From Glaciecola punicea ACAM 611 (GTDB taxonomy: Bacteria > Pseudomonadota > Gammaproteobacteria > Enterobacterales > Alteromonadaceae), in contig NZ_BAET01000013.1 of assembly GCF_000252165.1 (NCBI RefSeq), positions 112,639 through 176,638 on the forward strand: a DNA stretch of 64,000 nucleotides, read 5' to 3'. The translations under genes were made by a program, and so were the position numbers. Shown here in pieces: positions 48,646 to 57,925 of the stretch (positions within the stretch are counted from its first letter, which is position 1; every line of letters starts with the position of its first letter). The notes beneath the pieces are model-generated. The model was not told where the DNA came from. It did not search any database and worked only from the letters and a program-made list of their open reading frames with translations.

Positions 48646-50886
48646 TCATAAGTAGTCAAAGAGGTGATCCTGTTCCGTATATACCCTAAAAATATCGCTA
48701 ACAGCACTAAATACGACATGTTCTATTTCACACTTTTCCGGCTTATGAATACCTTTTTCATGATATCTTAGTATCAGTTCTTGGATGGACCGTGCCGATA
48801 TCGGTAAGATGTGAGCATCGTCGTGTGTTAACAACCATAGCAAGATAGGCGCTATTTTTTCTAAATTTATATCTTTTGCTAAGTAGCGTTTAAGCGCTTT
48901 ATTGACAAATTGCTTATGCACTGTATCGGTAAACATAAAATCCGCTTTAAAGGTTTGATATATGCTTTGATATAAAGTGTGTAAGCGTTTATGCGTTTCG
49001 CGTAAGTACTGTCGTTCTATTTGTAAGCGAAACTGCAGTAAACTTTTGCTCAATTTAGGGATATCACGCAATGGTTTAAGCATTAATAGGCTGCAGGTTC
49101 CACTAGCAGTATCAATACGATGTCCAAGCTTAGCCATTGTAAAGTCATTTTTTAGCCAAAACGAATATAGAGAAGAAGTAAAACCATAAGATACACTAAC
49201 ACAGTCAACGTTTGTAGAATGCGCGTATTGTTCACAAAACTGCAGCAGATTAGTGCCTATGTTAAGTCGTTTATGCGCGTGCTTGACTGCAATTCTGTTG
49301 ATGCGTAAATACTTCAGTTCACACAAATCAGAATCTAATAAGTAGAGTGACAGTGCCTGAGGACTCAAATGTCCTTGCACCCTTCTTTTACCAAGACTTA
49401 TGTCATGCTTTAGTGATGAAAGGAGTTCCCCTCCCTCTTCAAACAAAATGGCTACGCCTAGCACTTGACGATTGGCCTTATTGATATGGGAGCTGTTTTT
49501 ATAGGCGATTGCTATTATGCAGTCATTAGCATCTAAGGTTCTTACAATATCGTTAGGGGTGGTTTGATAATGGGCGTCGCTAAGCAATGTAAATATTTGA
49601 GCATAAAGCTTATTGCTTTTGACCAATATTGTTTTGTCTATGATTCCAAATTGTACATCATGTAAAACATCTTTATTTATCTTGCTCTGTAAGGATTTAT
49701 CAGTTGTGTGTGCGGTTCTTGTCGATGATCCCATATTTGGCATATAACCAAGCAGTGAGTGTAAACACGTTTCTACGGTGTCTCCTTTTAGCCACCTAAA
49801 CGGTTTGCTTAAGGTGTATACGTGCGTATTTTTATGGGAGACTAAGTAAGGCAATACTCTATGTATAAAGCCATTGCCGCTACCCTCATAACCGTCTGTA
49901 GTGCCAGTAAGTATGCAGTGTGAAAAATGAGAAATAGTACGCTTAAGCAGCGCCGGCGCGATCGACGCTAATTCATCAATAATCACTATGGAATGGGGCG
50001 GGGCAAGTGCGGTGATCTCATCCATCGCGTAGAATTTAATTTCATTTTTTTGAATAGCATGTTTTTCTAAAGGTGCATTACGGTTCGCTTCGTAGGGAGC
50101 TTGGCTCGCTGTGTTCACGTCGTAAAAACGCTGTAATTGACGTTTCTTTAATGCACTGACCACGACAGGGGTATTCTGGTTATTTACCTTAGCGGATAAT
50201 CTACTTGCAATATGACCTATCAACGAAGACTTGCCCCTTCCGCGTGGGCCAAGAATAATTGAAACTGACCCCGTGGATGCTTTAGCATTGATCCTTTGCG
50301 TTATTTTGGTTTCGATATCAGTCTGGTCTTTTGATAGTTGCCAGTCTTGCTGATTTGTTTGTGTTTCGTGTTCAATTGCTTGCTTCAAAGGAGATGATAT
50401 GGCACTACTTGGGAAAAACGAGTGCGTGGGATCTACGTAAGCTCCATTGTTTTTTTTAACGTGTCGTATAAAAACGTCAGTGAAATATGATGTTTTAGGT
50501 GTATACCCATAGCTAAACTTTAGTGGGCCTAAATTTGGCTTATATGAGCTTTCAGATGCCAGCAGCACCACAATAATTCCGCCTGCCTGAACCATGCCAG
50601 CGCTTGCATACAGCGCATTTAAGTGAAACCCATTTCTGGCATCAAAAATAAGAGAGTTGGTTTGCTGTCCCAAATAGTCTTGGTAGCGAGTTAAAGGGAT
50701 GTGTTTCACATGGCTTATGCATAAGTTATTTGAAACAACAGAGCTGTCTTTATAATCTGCCACTACAGCCTCTAGGAAAAACATTGCTTCATCTAAAGGC
50801 AATGATAAAAGTAAGAACTGCCTATGGTGAAAGCCCGTCTTTTTTACGCTAAGCCATTTTGTGAATGCTTCTTTATTCGGCATCAT
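48646..50886 (-). CDS. tmcA: tRNA(Met) cytidine acetyltransferase TmcA
   Basis: TmcA makes N4-acetylcytidine at the wobble position of elongator tRNA(Met), using acetyl-CoA and ATP/GTP. The 746-residue protein has an N-terminal DUF1726-like domain and an RNA helicase-like ATPase with Walker A GPRGRGKS (213-220) and Walker B-like IVIIDELASI. A GNAT domain (RINRIAVKHAHKRLNIGTNLL) and a C-terminal tRNA-binding domain follow. It is convergent with the TonB2 operon and divergent from the thiamine cluster. Confidence 0.94.
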   Translation of the reverse strand: MMPNKEAFTKWLSVKKTGFHHRQFLLLSLPLDEAMFFLEAVVADYKDSSVVSNNLCISHVKHIPLTRYQDYLGQQTNSLIFDARNGFHLNALYASAGMVQAGGIIVVLLASESSYKPNLGPLKFSYGYTPKTSYFTDVFIRHVKKNNGAYVDPTHSFFPSSAISSPLKQAIEHETQTNQQDWQLSKDQTDIETKITQRINAKASTGSVSIILGPRGRGKSSLIGHIASRLSAKVNNQNTPVVVSALKKRQLQRFYDVNTASQAPYEANRNAPLEKHAIQKNEIKFYAMDEITALAPPHSIVIIDELASIAPALLKRTISHFSHCILTGTTDGYEGSGNGFIHRVLPYLVSHKNTHVYTLSKPFRWLKGDTVETCLHSLLGYMPNMGSSTRTAHTTDKSLQSKINKDVLHDVQFGIIDKTILVKSNKLYAQIFTLLSDAHYQTTPNDIVRTLDANDCIIAIAYKNSSHINKANRQVLGVAILFEEGGELLSSLKHDISLGKRRVQGHLSPQALSLYLLDSDLCELKYLRINRIAVKHAHKRLNIGTNLLQFCEQYAHSTNVDCVSVSYGFTSSLYSFWLKNDFTMAKLGHRIDTASGTCSLLMLKPLRDIPKLSKSLLQFRLQIERQYLRETHKRLHTLYQSIYQTFKADFMFTDTVHKQFVNKALKRYLAKDINLEKIAPILLWLLTHDDAHILPISARSIQELILRYHEKGIHKPEKCEIEHVVFSAVSDIFRVYTEQDHLFDYL

Positions 50887-50991
50887 TTTTTAACATAGTC
50901 ACGATAATCCAGAAAGTTGAGTTCATACTATATTTGTTGAGATTAACTCACTTGGCAATAAATCGCTAAAATTTTAGTAACAATGCGTAAA

Positions 50992-51040
50992 CAGGCATTG
51001 ATTATTGCCTGATTCTTGCTATTCTCTGCGCGAGTATGAT
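50992..51040 (+). promoter_or_regulatory. Dyad and candidate -10 upstream of the TPP riboswitch
   Basis: CAGGCA (50992-50997) and TGCCTG (51006-51011) form a 6-base dyad. A TATGAT (51035-51040; 5 of 6 to consensus) follows, but no good -35 is at the expected distance. Transcription beginning near 51047 would place the whole aptamer in the leader. Confidence 0.35.
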
Positions 51041-51085
51041 TTTTAACTAATAAACTTAGGTTTATGTTTACCTCATACTTATGTT

Positions 51086-51172
51086 GAACCAAGGGGTGCG
51101 TTAATTCGCTGAGATTCATTAAGAGAACCCTTAGTTACCTGATCCGGTTAGTACCGGCGTAGGAATGGTCAA
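51086..51172 (+). promoter_or_regulatory. TPP riboswitch (THI element) aptamer
   Basis: The conserved THI-box elements appear in order: GGGGTGC (51093-51099), GCTGAGA (51108-51114), ACCC near 51127-51130, ACCTGATCCGG (51137-51147) and GTACCGGCGTAGGAA (51151-51165). These are the pyrimidine-sensor and pyrophosphate-sensor helices of the thiamine pyrophosphate aptamer. It precedes a TonB-dependent receptor and thiamine transport and kinase genes. Confidence 0.95.
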
Positions 51173-51201
51173 TTACTTACCTTCTCAATGCCACGGTTGC
51201 C

Positions 51202-51229
51202 GGATCTTTTCGTATTCTTGAAGAGATCC
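51202..51229 (+). promoter_or_regulatory. Shine-Dalgarno-sequestering hairpin of the TPP riboswitch
   Basis: GGATCTTTTC (51202-51211) can pair with GAAGAGATCC (51220-51229), burying the purine-rich ribosome site 4 bases before the ATG at 51234. CCGGATC (51200-51206) is also an exact complement of GATCCGG (51141-51147) in the aptamer, so the two pairings exclude each other. That supports control of translation, with no T-run for termination. Confidence 0.7.
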
Positions 51230-51233
51230 ATAC

Positions 51234-53363
51234 ATGTATAAGACATCAAAAAAAGTTTCATTATTACTCACGCCAATTGCTATTTCTTGCAGCCTTTTAT
51301 ATGCGTCTAGCCTTCATGCTATGCAAGTAATCGAGGGTAACGATAGTTCACAAGCAGGCCGTGATGATTTAACGTCAGTTGAACGAATTGTGGTTACGGC
51401 TGATTTATCGCAGCGAGATTTATCTGAACTACCCGCCAGCGCCTTTGTTATAGGTGAGGCCGCTATTAACTCACGCCAAGCGAGGCACATTCAAGATATT
51501 ATTGGCATGGTGCCCAACTTGAATTTTTCGAGTGGCGCTTCACGTGGCAAGTTTTTGCAAATTAGAGGCATAGGCGAACGTTCGCAGTTCGCTGAGCCGA
51601 TTAACCCGTCGATTGGTTTGTTTCTAAACGACATCGATATTTCCGGCATTGGCGGCTTAGCGACCGTTAATGATATAAGGCAGATAGAAGTGTTGTCTGG
51701 ACCACAGTCAGTTGCCAGCGGCGCAAATAGCATTGGTGGTATAGTGAAGCTAGTGAGCAACGCGCCAAGCGATGATTTATTTGCCAATGTTAATATCAGT
51801 TACGGGCAATTTAACGAGTCTCGGCTCGCCGGCACTTACTCAAATGCCTTATCAAACAATATATCTACAAGAGTCTCTATACAACAGACTAAAAGCGATG
51901 GTTTTATCAAAAACGCTTTTTTAAACACAGACGACACCAATCGCATTGACGAAACCACCGCGTCTATTATTACCAGCGTTGCCCTCAATGCCGTTAGCAG
52001 CTTAGATATAAGCGCGTTCACTTTTGATATAGACAACGGCTATGACATTTTTTCGCTTGACAATGCCTCAACGCTTGCAGACAAACCTGGTTTTGACAGG
52101 GTGGATGCTAGCGCAGGCAGCTTAAAATATAACTACCGATTTGACCAACACAAACTACAGGTTAGTGCTTATTTGTTAGATGCGCAAACCGAATACGGTT
52201 TTGATGAAGATTGGACATTTGTCGGAATACACCCTGATGGCTATTCGTCATTTGATTTTTATCAGCGTGATATAAAAAGAACCGGACTTGATATAAAGCT
52301 TGCAAGTACAATTGCAAGAGGGCAAAACAGCTACTTACTTGGCGCTAATATTACCGATAGCGATGAAGATTTATTACGCCAGAATACTTTTTTTGAAAGT
52401 GATTACTTGAGTACTTATGAGCGCTCTAATCAATCAGTCTTTGGTCAGTACGTGCATGTGCTTAACGACAAAACAAACATTACCAGTGCAGGGCGGGTCG
52501 AGCGTTTCAATACTGACTTTGCAGATGCAGTCGGCAGCTCAAACATAAGTGACACCTTGGTGGCAGCTTCGCTTGCGCTTGACTACCAGTTAGGTGAGAA
52601 CTTAGTTTTTGCCAGTATTTCGCGCGGTTATAAAGCTGCAGGTTATAATATAGATGCCCGACTTGCCGCTGATAGCCGTACATTTGACCCAGAATATAAT
52701 ATGAACTACGAGATAGGGGTAAAAGGCCGCGCCTATGACGGCTTGGCCACTCTTAATTTAACGTTCTTTTACATGCAAAGAGACGACGCGCAGGTTAGCG
52801 ACTCTGTCCTTTTTGCGATTGACGATACAGGCGCAAGTTCATTCGCCGACGCCATTGGCAATGCTGACACGGGCACGAATAAAGGCTTTGAATTTTCAGG
52901 TACGTGGGATATTGCAGGAAACTGGTATTTACAAACTAATGTGGGTTACCTAGATGCTACATTTGGGGGTTATACAAAAGAAAATGGCGAGTTTGTGGGC
53001 ATTCAGCAACAGGCGCATGCGCCTAAATACACTGCCTATCTGGCGTCTAACTGGCAGCTCTCAACTAGCGTAAACTGGTTTGTAGATATAGACGTAAAAG
53101 ATGATTTTAGATTAGGTATAAACCATGATGTGCGCGCACCTTCTACCACTGTCATTAACTCTGAACTAACCTGGCGGGCAATGGGAAAGCACGCATACTC
53201 TTTCAAGCTGTGGGTAAAAAACGTGACCGACAAGGCGATTGTGACGCGCGGCTTTGGTAGCTTCCCTAATGATCCACGTGACGGCTACAGCACTAACGGC
53301 CCGTATTTTCAGTTTGGCCAACCTCGCCAAATAGGCGTAACGTTTAACTATGATTGGGAGTAG
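51234..53363 (+). CDS. TonB-dependent receptor, predicted thiamine uptake
   Basis: 709-residue outer-membrane receptor: signal peptide (LLLTPIAISCSLLYASSLHA), a TonB box-like ERIVVTA, and a plug domain (ARHIQDIIGMVPNLNFSSGASRGKFLQIRGIGERSQF, IRQIEVLSGPQSVASGANSIGGIV). A 22-strand-type barrel ends RQIGVTFNYDWE. The ligand is inferred to be thiamine or a precursor from the TPP riboswitch in its leader and from the three genes behind it. It resembles receptors previously noted to be THI-regulated in Alteromonadales. Confidence 0.93.
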   Translation: MYKTSKKVSLLLTPIAISCSLLYASSLHAMQVIEGNDSSQAGRDDLTSVERIVVTADLSQRDLSELPASAFVIGEAAINSRQARHIQDIIGMVPNLNFSSGASRGKFLQIRGIGERSQFAEPINPSIGLFLNDIDISGIGGLATVNDIRQIEVLSGPQSVASGANSIGGIVKLVSNAPSDDLFANVNISYGQFNESRLAGTYSNALSNNISTRVSIQQTKSDGFIKNAFLNTDDTNRIDETTASIITSVALNAVSSLDISAFTFDIDNGYDIFSLDNASTLADKPGFDRVDASAGSLKYNYRFDQHKLQVSAYLLDAQTEYGFDEDWTFVGIHPDGYSSFDFYQRDIKRTGLDIKLASTIARGQNSYLLGANITDSDEDLLRQNTFFESDYLSTYERSNQSVFGQYVHVLNDKTNITSAGRVERFNTDFADAVGSSNISDTLVAASLALDYQLGENLVFASISRGYKAAGYNIDARLAADSRTFDPEYNMNYEIGVKGRAYDGLATLNLTFFYMQRDDAQVSDSVLFAIDDTGASSFADAIGNADTGTNKGFEFSGTWDIAGNWYLQTNVGYLDATFGGYTKENGEFVGIQQQAHAPKYTAYLASNWQLSTSVNWFVDIDVKDDFRLGINHDVRAPSTTVINSELTWRAMGKHAYSFKLWVKNVTDKAIVTRGFGSFPNDPRDGYSTNGPYFQFGQPRQIGVTFNYDWE

Positions 53364-53478
53364 GCTTAACACTGTGCTATGACGCCTCTATGACGCCTTT
53401 ATATCTTACTGCGATTAGATATAAAGGCGACTATACATAATTGACAGCAAAGATGAACTGACACTAACACAACTTTAC

Positions 53479-53760
53479 ATGAGAAAAATTATGAATGAGA
53501 ACACCCTGCAGTTAGGCGTTGAAATTTCTCTTTATCCGCTGCATCAAGAGTATGTGCCCTACATCAAAGATTTTATAGATAGATTAAACACCGATCAGCA
53601 TTTACACGTGCAAACAAGCCACACTTCTACCTTGGTGAGCGGCGAGTTTGCGTATGTAATGAAGGTGATACAAACCGAAATGAAAACCACGTTTGAACAA
53701 GTCGGGCAGGCTGTTTTTGTATGTAAGTTTCTAAATGCCACGCATATGAACTTATCCTGA
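53479..53760 (+). CDS. YkoF-like thiamine/HMP-binding protein
   Basis: 93-residue protein in the YkoF/MTH1187 ferredoxin-like family: LGVEISLYPLHQEYVPYIKDFIDRL, then VQTSHTSTLVSGEFAYVMKVIQTEM. YkoF proteins bind thiamine or its pyrimidine part in the cytoplasm. It follows the receptor by 115 bases and is 2 bases before the permease gene. ATG 53491 (MNENTLQLG) may be the true start, since family members begin close to the first strand. Confidence 0.85.
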   Translation: MRKIMNENTLQLGVEISLYPLHQEYVPYIKDFIDRLNTDQHLHVQTSHTSTLVSGEFAYVMKVIQTEMKTTFEQVGQAVFVCKFLNATHMNLS

Positions 53761-53762
53761 CA

Positions 53763-54371
53763 TTGGCATTTTTTGAAGCCGTTTCGCAACAGTGGCAGCA
53801 GCAAAGTATAAGCGAGGTTTTCGCTGTCTTGTTAGCGGTGGTGTATGTTTGGTTGGCCGCTCAAGAGTCTCTTTGGTGTTGGCCTGCTGGGTTTATAAGC
53901 ACATGCTTATACGCCTATATTTACTGGGATGTTACGCTTTTTTTTCAAATGATATTAAATGTCTACTACATGGCAGTGGCGGTGTGGGGATTTATTTATT
54001 GGGGCAGAAGCGGAGATAAAAAAGTTAGCATTTCGCGTATGAACTGGCACAATCATGTTAGTGTCCTACTGTTTGGCGCCGTAACAAGCACCGTTATTTT
54101 TTTTATTGCGATTCAATTTCTTAACTATGAGCTTGTACTACTCGACATTACCCTGACCGTATTTTCGCTCATTACTACTTATTTAACGGTCACTAAAAAG
54201 TTAGAAAATTGGATTTATTGGAGCATTATTAACGTCGTGAGCATGGTGCTTTTATACGACAGAGGCTTATACTTAACGACAGTACTTATGCTCATTTACC
54301 TTGTGCTCGCATTAAGAGGTCTAATGCATTGGCAAAGTGTGTACCGTCAGGGAAAGGACTATGTCGCCTAA
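53763..54371 (+). CDS. pnuT: PnuC-family thiamine permease (PnuT)
   Basis: 202-residue inner-membrane protein with about seven helices. The PnuC pattern is clear: WPAGFISTCLYAYIYW, FFQMILNVYYMAVAVWGFIYWGR and KLENWIYWSIINVVSMVLL. Thiamine specificity is inferred from the riboswitch and the adjacent kinase, as for PnuT. Transport is facilitated diffusion with trapping by phosphorylation. The start is TTG 53763, two bases after the YkoF-like stop; its end overlaps the kinase by 11 bases. Confidence 0.88.
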   Translation: MAFFEAVSQQWQQQSISEVFAVLLAVVYVWLAAQESLWCWPAGFISTCLYAYIYWDVTLFFQMILNVYYMAVAVWGFIYWGRSGDKKVSISRMNWHNHVSVLLFGAVTSTVIFFIAIQFLNYELVLLDITLTVFSLITTYLTVTKKLENWIYWSIINVVSMVLLYDRGLYLTTVLMLIYLVLALRGLMHWQSVYRQGKDYVA

Positions 54372-55209
54372 ACCTTTGAAGAAAGAAAAAGATCGCTTAT
54401 CCATTCTCAAAATGCTTGAGCGTTATGAGGTGGTGGATGTCACCAGCCCTAATTTTGAGATAAATCGTATTAGAAGCGGCACCATCAATCGTAACTTTAA
54501 AGTTTGTGATGGCGATAAAACGCTGATGCTAAAACTGTTTGATAGCAACGAATTGCTGCCTGTAGATCGAAGGCAAGTATTTAGGATGCAAGAAGAGCTT
54601 GCTATTTTAGGCTTAGCGCCAGCACCCGTTTTTTTAAGCGTAAACGGCAAGGTTTATTGTGAGCAGTGGGTCGACATTCGCCAGCATGAAGACGCAAAAC
54701 ATGGGCGTAAGGTCAACTCGGGTAACGCCATGGGTGATAAAGTAGAAACCTTGGCCGAAGTATTGTACAAGGTGCATAGCTCGTTCGTGTCAGCGCCGCT
54801 GCTTGCATTAGATGAGCACTGGGAAGTGTACTGGGATAAAATTGAGTCTCCATCACCGCAGCTTCAGCAAAAATATTTGCAGGTTAAACAGCAGTGGCAA
54901 CGCTATTTGGACGTCTGCATTGATGAATTCGTGCTTTGCCATAACGATTTGCACATTGATCATATTAGTTATTTAAACGGGCCTGTTTTTGATTGGGAAT
55001 ATGCGGGTATGGGCTGTCGTTATTTTGATATGGCTAGCTGCTGCACCATTAATAATTTAAACCAAAGTGAAATAAAAAGCTTGTGTATTTATTATGCAAA
55101 TTTGGCTAGTCGAGACATACAAGAAGTATGTGATAAAATGCATCAAGCCAGTGTTATGGTGAGCTTTACCTACGAATTATGGGAAACGTCGCTTAACATT
55201 TCAAAATAA
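54361..55209 (+). CDS. Predicted thiamine kinase (choline/aminoglycoside kinase fold)
   Basis: 282-residue APH/ChoK-family phosphotransferase. The Brenner motif CHNDLHIDHI (HxDLHxxH form) is followed by VFDWEYAGMGCRYFDMAS with the Mg-binding aspartate. The N-terminal nucleotide-binding part includes IRSGTINRNFKV. It would phosphorylate imported thiamine (ThiK/YcfN-like role), retaining it in the cell. ATG 54361 has GGAAAGG just upstream and an 11-base overlap with pnuT. Confidence 0.85.
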   Translation: MSPKPLKKEKDRLSILKMLERYEVVDVTSPNFEINRIRSGTINRNFKVCDGDKTLMLKLFDSNELLPVDRRQVFRMQEELAILGLAPAPVFLSVNGKVYCEQWVDIRQHEDAKHGRKVNSGNAMGDKVETLAEVLYKVHSSFVSAPLLALDEHWEVYWDKIESPSPQLQQKYLQVKQQWQRYLDVCIDEFVLCHNDLHIDHISYLNGPVFDWEYAGMGCRYFDMASCCTINNLNQSEIKSLCIYYANLASRDIQEVCDKMHQASVMVSFTYELWETSLNISK

Positions 55210-55214
55210 AGTCC

Positions 55215-55242
55215 TTTATTTATTCACAATGCTCGCTATAAT
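55215..55242 (+). promoter_or_regulatory. Candidate tRNA-Trp promoter
   Basis: TTTATT (55215-55220), 16 bases, then a perfect TATAAT (55237-55242), 13 bases before the tRNA 5' end. Confidence 0.5.
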
Positions 55243-55254
55243 GCCATCGGCAAT

Positions 55255-55331
55255 AGGAGTGTAGTTCCAATTGGTAGAACAGCGGTCTCCAAAACCGATG
55301 GCTGGGGGTTCGAGTCCCTCCACTCCTGCCA
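55255..55331 (+). tRNA. tRNA-Trp (CCA)
   Basis: 77 nt: acceptor AGGAGTG/CACTCCT with discriminator G and encoded CCA, anticodon CCA in TCTCCAAAA, D-arm TAGTTCCAATTGGTAGAA, T-loop GTTCGAGTC. It stands alone between the thiamine kinase and the HolD-like gene. Confidence 0.97.
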
Positions 55332-55395
55332 CTTTTTCATGCCAACGGGCGCAAGTAACTGGCATATATATAGCGCCTAATAGGAACTTAAGAAC

Positions 55396-55692
55396 GTGTC
55401 TGCTTCATTAACCGCCAGTTGCCAGCATTTTTCAGCCCAGCAAAAAGCGCAGCTTTTAGCTATGGGTATAAGTCTGTATGAGCCCACTGTGCCCATTGAC
55501 CTCAAGCAAATGCCATGGATTGCCGATGTATGTAAATTACTCAAAATTTCACCCCAAAGTTGCTTATTTGATAGCAGCCAACCGCTGTTTAACAGTAAAA
55601 CGCAAACACTCCATCTCCCTCTGGTAAGCTATGCAAACGAAGCCAATATTAAAAAGTCAATTTGGCTAAGTATTCGCCAATACGTTGACTAA
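55396..55692 (+). CDS. holD: HolD-like DNA polymerase III psi subunit
   Basis: 98-residue protein placed directly before rimI, as holD is in enterobacteria. WIADVCKLLKISPQSCLFDSSQ resembles the HolD segment before its first strand, and NIKKSIWLSIRQY resembles the end helix. An N-terminal LLAMGISLYEP matches the peptide that contacts the chi subunit. It is shorter than E. coli HolD (137). Similarity is low in this family, so gene order carries much of the call. The start is GTG with AGGA 10 bases upstream. Confidence 0.72.
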   Translation: MSASLTASCQHFSAQQKAQLLAMGISLYEPTVPIDLKQMPWIADVCKLLKISPQSCLFDSSQPLFNSKTQTLHLPLVSYANEANIKKSIWLSIRQYVD

Positions 55693-56152
55693 AACGGTGA
55701 ATAATATTCGTATTGTTTATTCGGCTGATGCAATTAGTTTGCATCAACGGGCATATTCAATATTTTGTGCGCATCGAGATAGTCCTTGGCAATTTACCAC
55801 CTTTGAAAAAGCACTCATGCTGCCAAACTCTTTAATTGCTATAATAGATAATGAATGTGTGGGATATGCGCTGATTACTGTGGTGCTTGGTGAGGTCGAA
55901 ATAGAAGACATTTGTGCTCTGCCAGATTTAAGAAGACAAGGTATTGCGAGCACCTTACTTTCGCATGTGATTAGTGACGCCAATCGTCGCCGCGACGATT
56001 ATATTTTACTTGAGGTTGCCCAGAAAAATAAACCGGCAAAGGCTTTATATGAAAAGCATGGTTTTGCTCTCGTTACTACTCGCAAAAACTATTATCGCTT
56101 GGTTAACAACACCTTTGATGATGCGCTGCTGTTAAAAAAGATATTGCCGTAG
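55685..56152 (+). CDS. rimI: Ribosomal protein bS18 alanine N-acetyltransferase
   Basis: 155-residue GNAT enzyme: WQFTTFEKALMLPNSLIAII, VLGEVEIEDICALPDLRRQGIASTLLSHVI (acetyl-CoA pyrophosphate loop RRQGIA) and ALYEKHGFALVTTRKNYYR. RimI acetylates the N-terminal alanine of ribosomal protein S18. TTG 55685 overlaps holD by 8 bases; GTG 55697 is an alternative giving an N-terminus closer to E. coli. Confidence 0.92.
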   Translation: MTKTVNNIRIVYSADAISLHQRAYSIFCAHRDSPWQFTTFEKALMLPNSLIAIIDNECVGYALITVVLGEVEIEDICALPDLRRQGIASTLLSHVISDANRRRDDYILLEVAQKNKPAKALYEKHGFALVTTRKNYYRLVNNTFDDALLLKKILP

Positions 56153-56289
56153 CGGGCGATTTAGTCGATCGTTTTGTTGGGTTAAATGCCGAATTTAGCG
56201 AAGCAGAAGAACATAAATTTCGGTAGAATACGACGCGGTTTTCGCTGACGCGATCATTGTTAAATTAATTAAGTGTAAATAAGGGTTTA

Positions 56290-57882
56290 ATGGATATGAG
56301 CGATAGCAATTTTATTAGTGAAATCAATAAGCGAAGAACGTTTGCTATCATTTCGCATCCCGACGCGGGTAAAACTACGATTACCGAAAAAGTGCTCTTG
56401 TTTGGTAATGCTATTCAAGTTGCCGGCACGATAAAAGGCAGAAAATCGGGTCAGCACGCTAAATCTGACTGGATGGCGATGGAAAAAGAGCGAGGGATTT
56501 CTGTGTCTACGTCAGTTATGCAATTTCCGTATCTTGACCACTTAGTTAATTTACTTGATACGCCTGGACACGCCGACTTTTCAGAAGATACCTATCGTAC
56601 ACTGACCGCCGTAGATTCATGCTTAATGGTAATTGACGCGGCTAAAGGTGTTGAAGCCAGAACAATCAAGCTTATGGAAGTTACGCGACTGCGTGATACT
56701 CCTATTTTAACCTTTATTAATAAATTAGATCGAGACACTCGTGACCCTATCGATTTACTTGATGAAGTGGAAGACATACTCAAAATAAAGTGTGCGCCAA
56801 TAACCTGGCCAATCGGCATGGGTAAAGAATTTAAAGGCGTTTATCATTTACTGCGCGATGAAACCATCTTGTATAAAACGGGCCAAGGCCACACCATTCA
56901 AGCTATTAAAACAATAAAAGGCATCGATAACCCCGAGCTTGACAGTGCTATTGGTATCTACGCTGAAGAATTAAGAGAAATGCTTGAGTTAGTGCGCGGC
57001 GCGTCACATGAGTTTTCACATGAAGCCTTCTTAAAAGGTGAGCTTACGCCTGTATTCTTTGGTACCGCATTGGGTAACTTTGGGGTTGATCATATGCTTG
57101 ACGGCCTCATTGATTGGGCGCCTGCGCCAATTGGCAGACAGACCGATGCCGACATATTCGTAGCAGCTAAAGAACCATCTTTTAGTGGTTTTGTATTTAA
57201 AATTCAGGCTAACATGGACCCAAAGCATCGAGATCGTATTGCCTTTTGCCGAATAGTGTCTGGCAAATACGAAAAAGGTATGAAGATGCACCATAGCCGC
57301 ATAGGTAAGGATGTACGTATTTCTGACGCGCTTACTTTTTTAGCCGGCGACAGAAGCCTACTAGATGAAGCCTACGCTGGTGATATTATCGGCCTGCATA
57401 ACCACGGGTCTATGCGTATAGGTGACACTTTCACCAGCGGTGAAAAATATGCTTTTACGGGCATTCCAAACTTCGCGCCTGAACTATTTAAACGTATACG
57501 CTTGCGCGATCCACTCAAACAAAAGCAGTTGCTAAAAGGCCTTATACAGCTAGCTGAAGAAGGCGCGGTACAAGTATTTCGCCCGCTCATGAACAACGAT
57601 TTAATTGTAGGCGCGGTAGGGGTGCTGCAGTTTGACGTAGTTGTGGCTAGGCTAAAAGCTGAATATAATGTGGATGCATTGTATGAGCACGTCAATGTTA
57701 GTACAGCTCGCTGGGTATATGGTGATCCTCGCAAGGTAGAAGAGTTCATGCGCAAAACCGAAATAAACCTGGCTTACGACGGCGGTGACAACTTAACCTA
57801 TATTGCCCCCACCATGGTTAATTTATCTTTGGCGCAAGAGCGCTACCCCGATATTAAATTTACTGCCACGCGTGAACAATAG
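56290..57882 (+). CDS. prfC: Peptide chain release factor 3
   Basis: RF3 is a GTPase that removes RF1/RF2 from terminated ribosomes. The 530-residue sequence follows E. coli PrfC (529) closely. G1 is SHPDAGKTT (22-30), G3 [16 protein letters not shown] and G4 NKLDRD. The late [21 protein letters not shown] ends the conserved core. ATG 56296 (MSDSNF) is a possible second start. It follows rimI by 137 bases with no gene between. Confidence 0.97.
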   Translation: MDMSDSNFISEINKRRTFAIISHPDAGKTTITEKVLLFGNAIQVAGTIKGRKSGQHAKSDWMAMEKERGISVSTSVMQFPYLDHLVNLLDTPGHADFSEDTYRTLTAVDSCLMVIDAAKGVEARTIKLMEVTRLRDTPILTFINKLDRDTRDPIDLLDEVEDILKIKCAPITWPIGMGKEFKGVYHLLRDETILYKTGQGHTIQAIKTIKGIDNPELDSAIGIYAEELREMLELVRGASHEFSHEAFLKGELTPVFFGTALGNFGVDHMLDGLIDWAPAPIGRQTDADIFVAAKEPSFSGFVFKIQANMDPKHRDRIAFCRIVSGKYEKGMKMHHSRIGKDVRISDALTFLAGDRSLLDEAYAGDIIGLHNHGSMRIGDTFTSGEKYAFTGIPNFAPELFKRIRLRDPLKQKQLLKGLIQLAEEGAVQVFRPLMNNDLIVGAVGVLQFDVVVARLKAEYNVDALYEHVNVSTARWVYGDPRKVEEFMRKTEINLAYDGGDNLTYIAPTMVNLSLAQERYPDIKFTATREQ

Positions 57883-57925
57883 CACTACCCGATAACCATA
57901 TTTCCTTATAGGCTTTTTTTACCAC

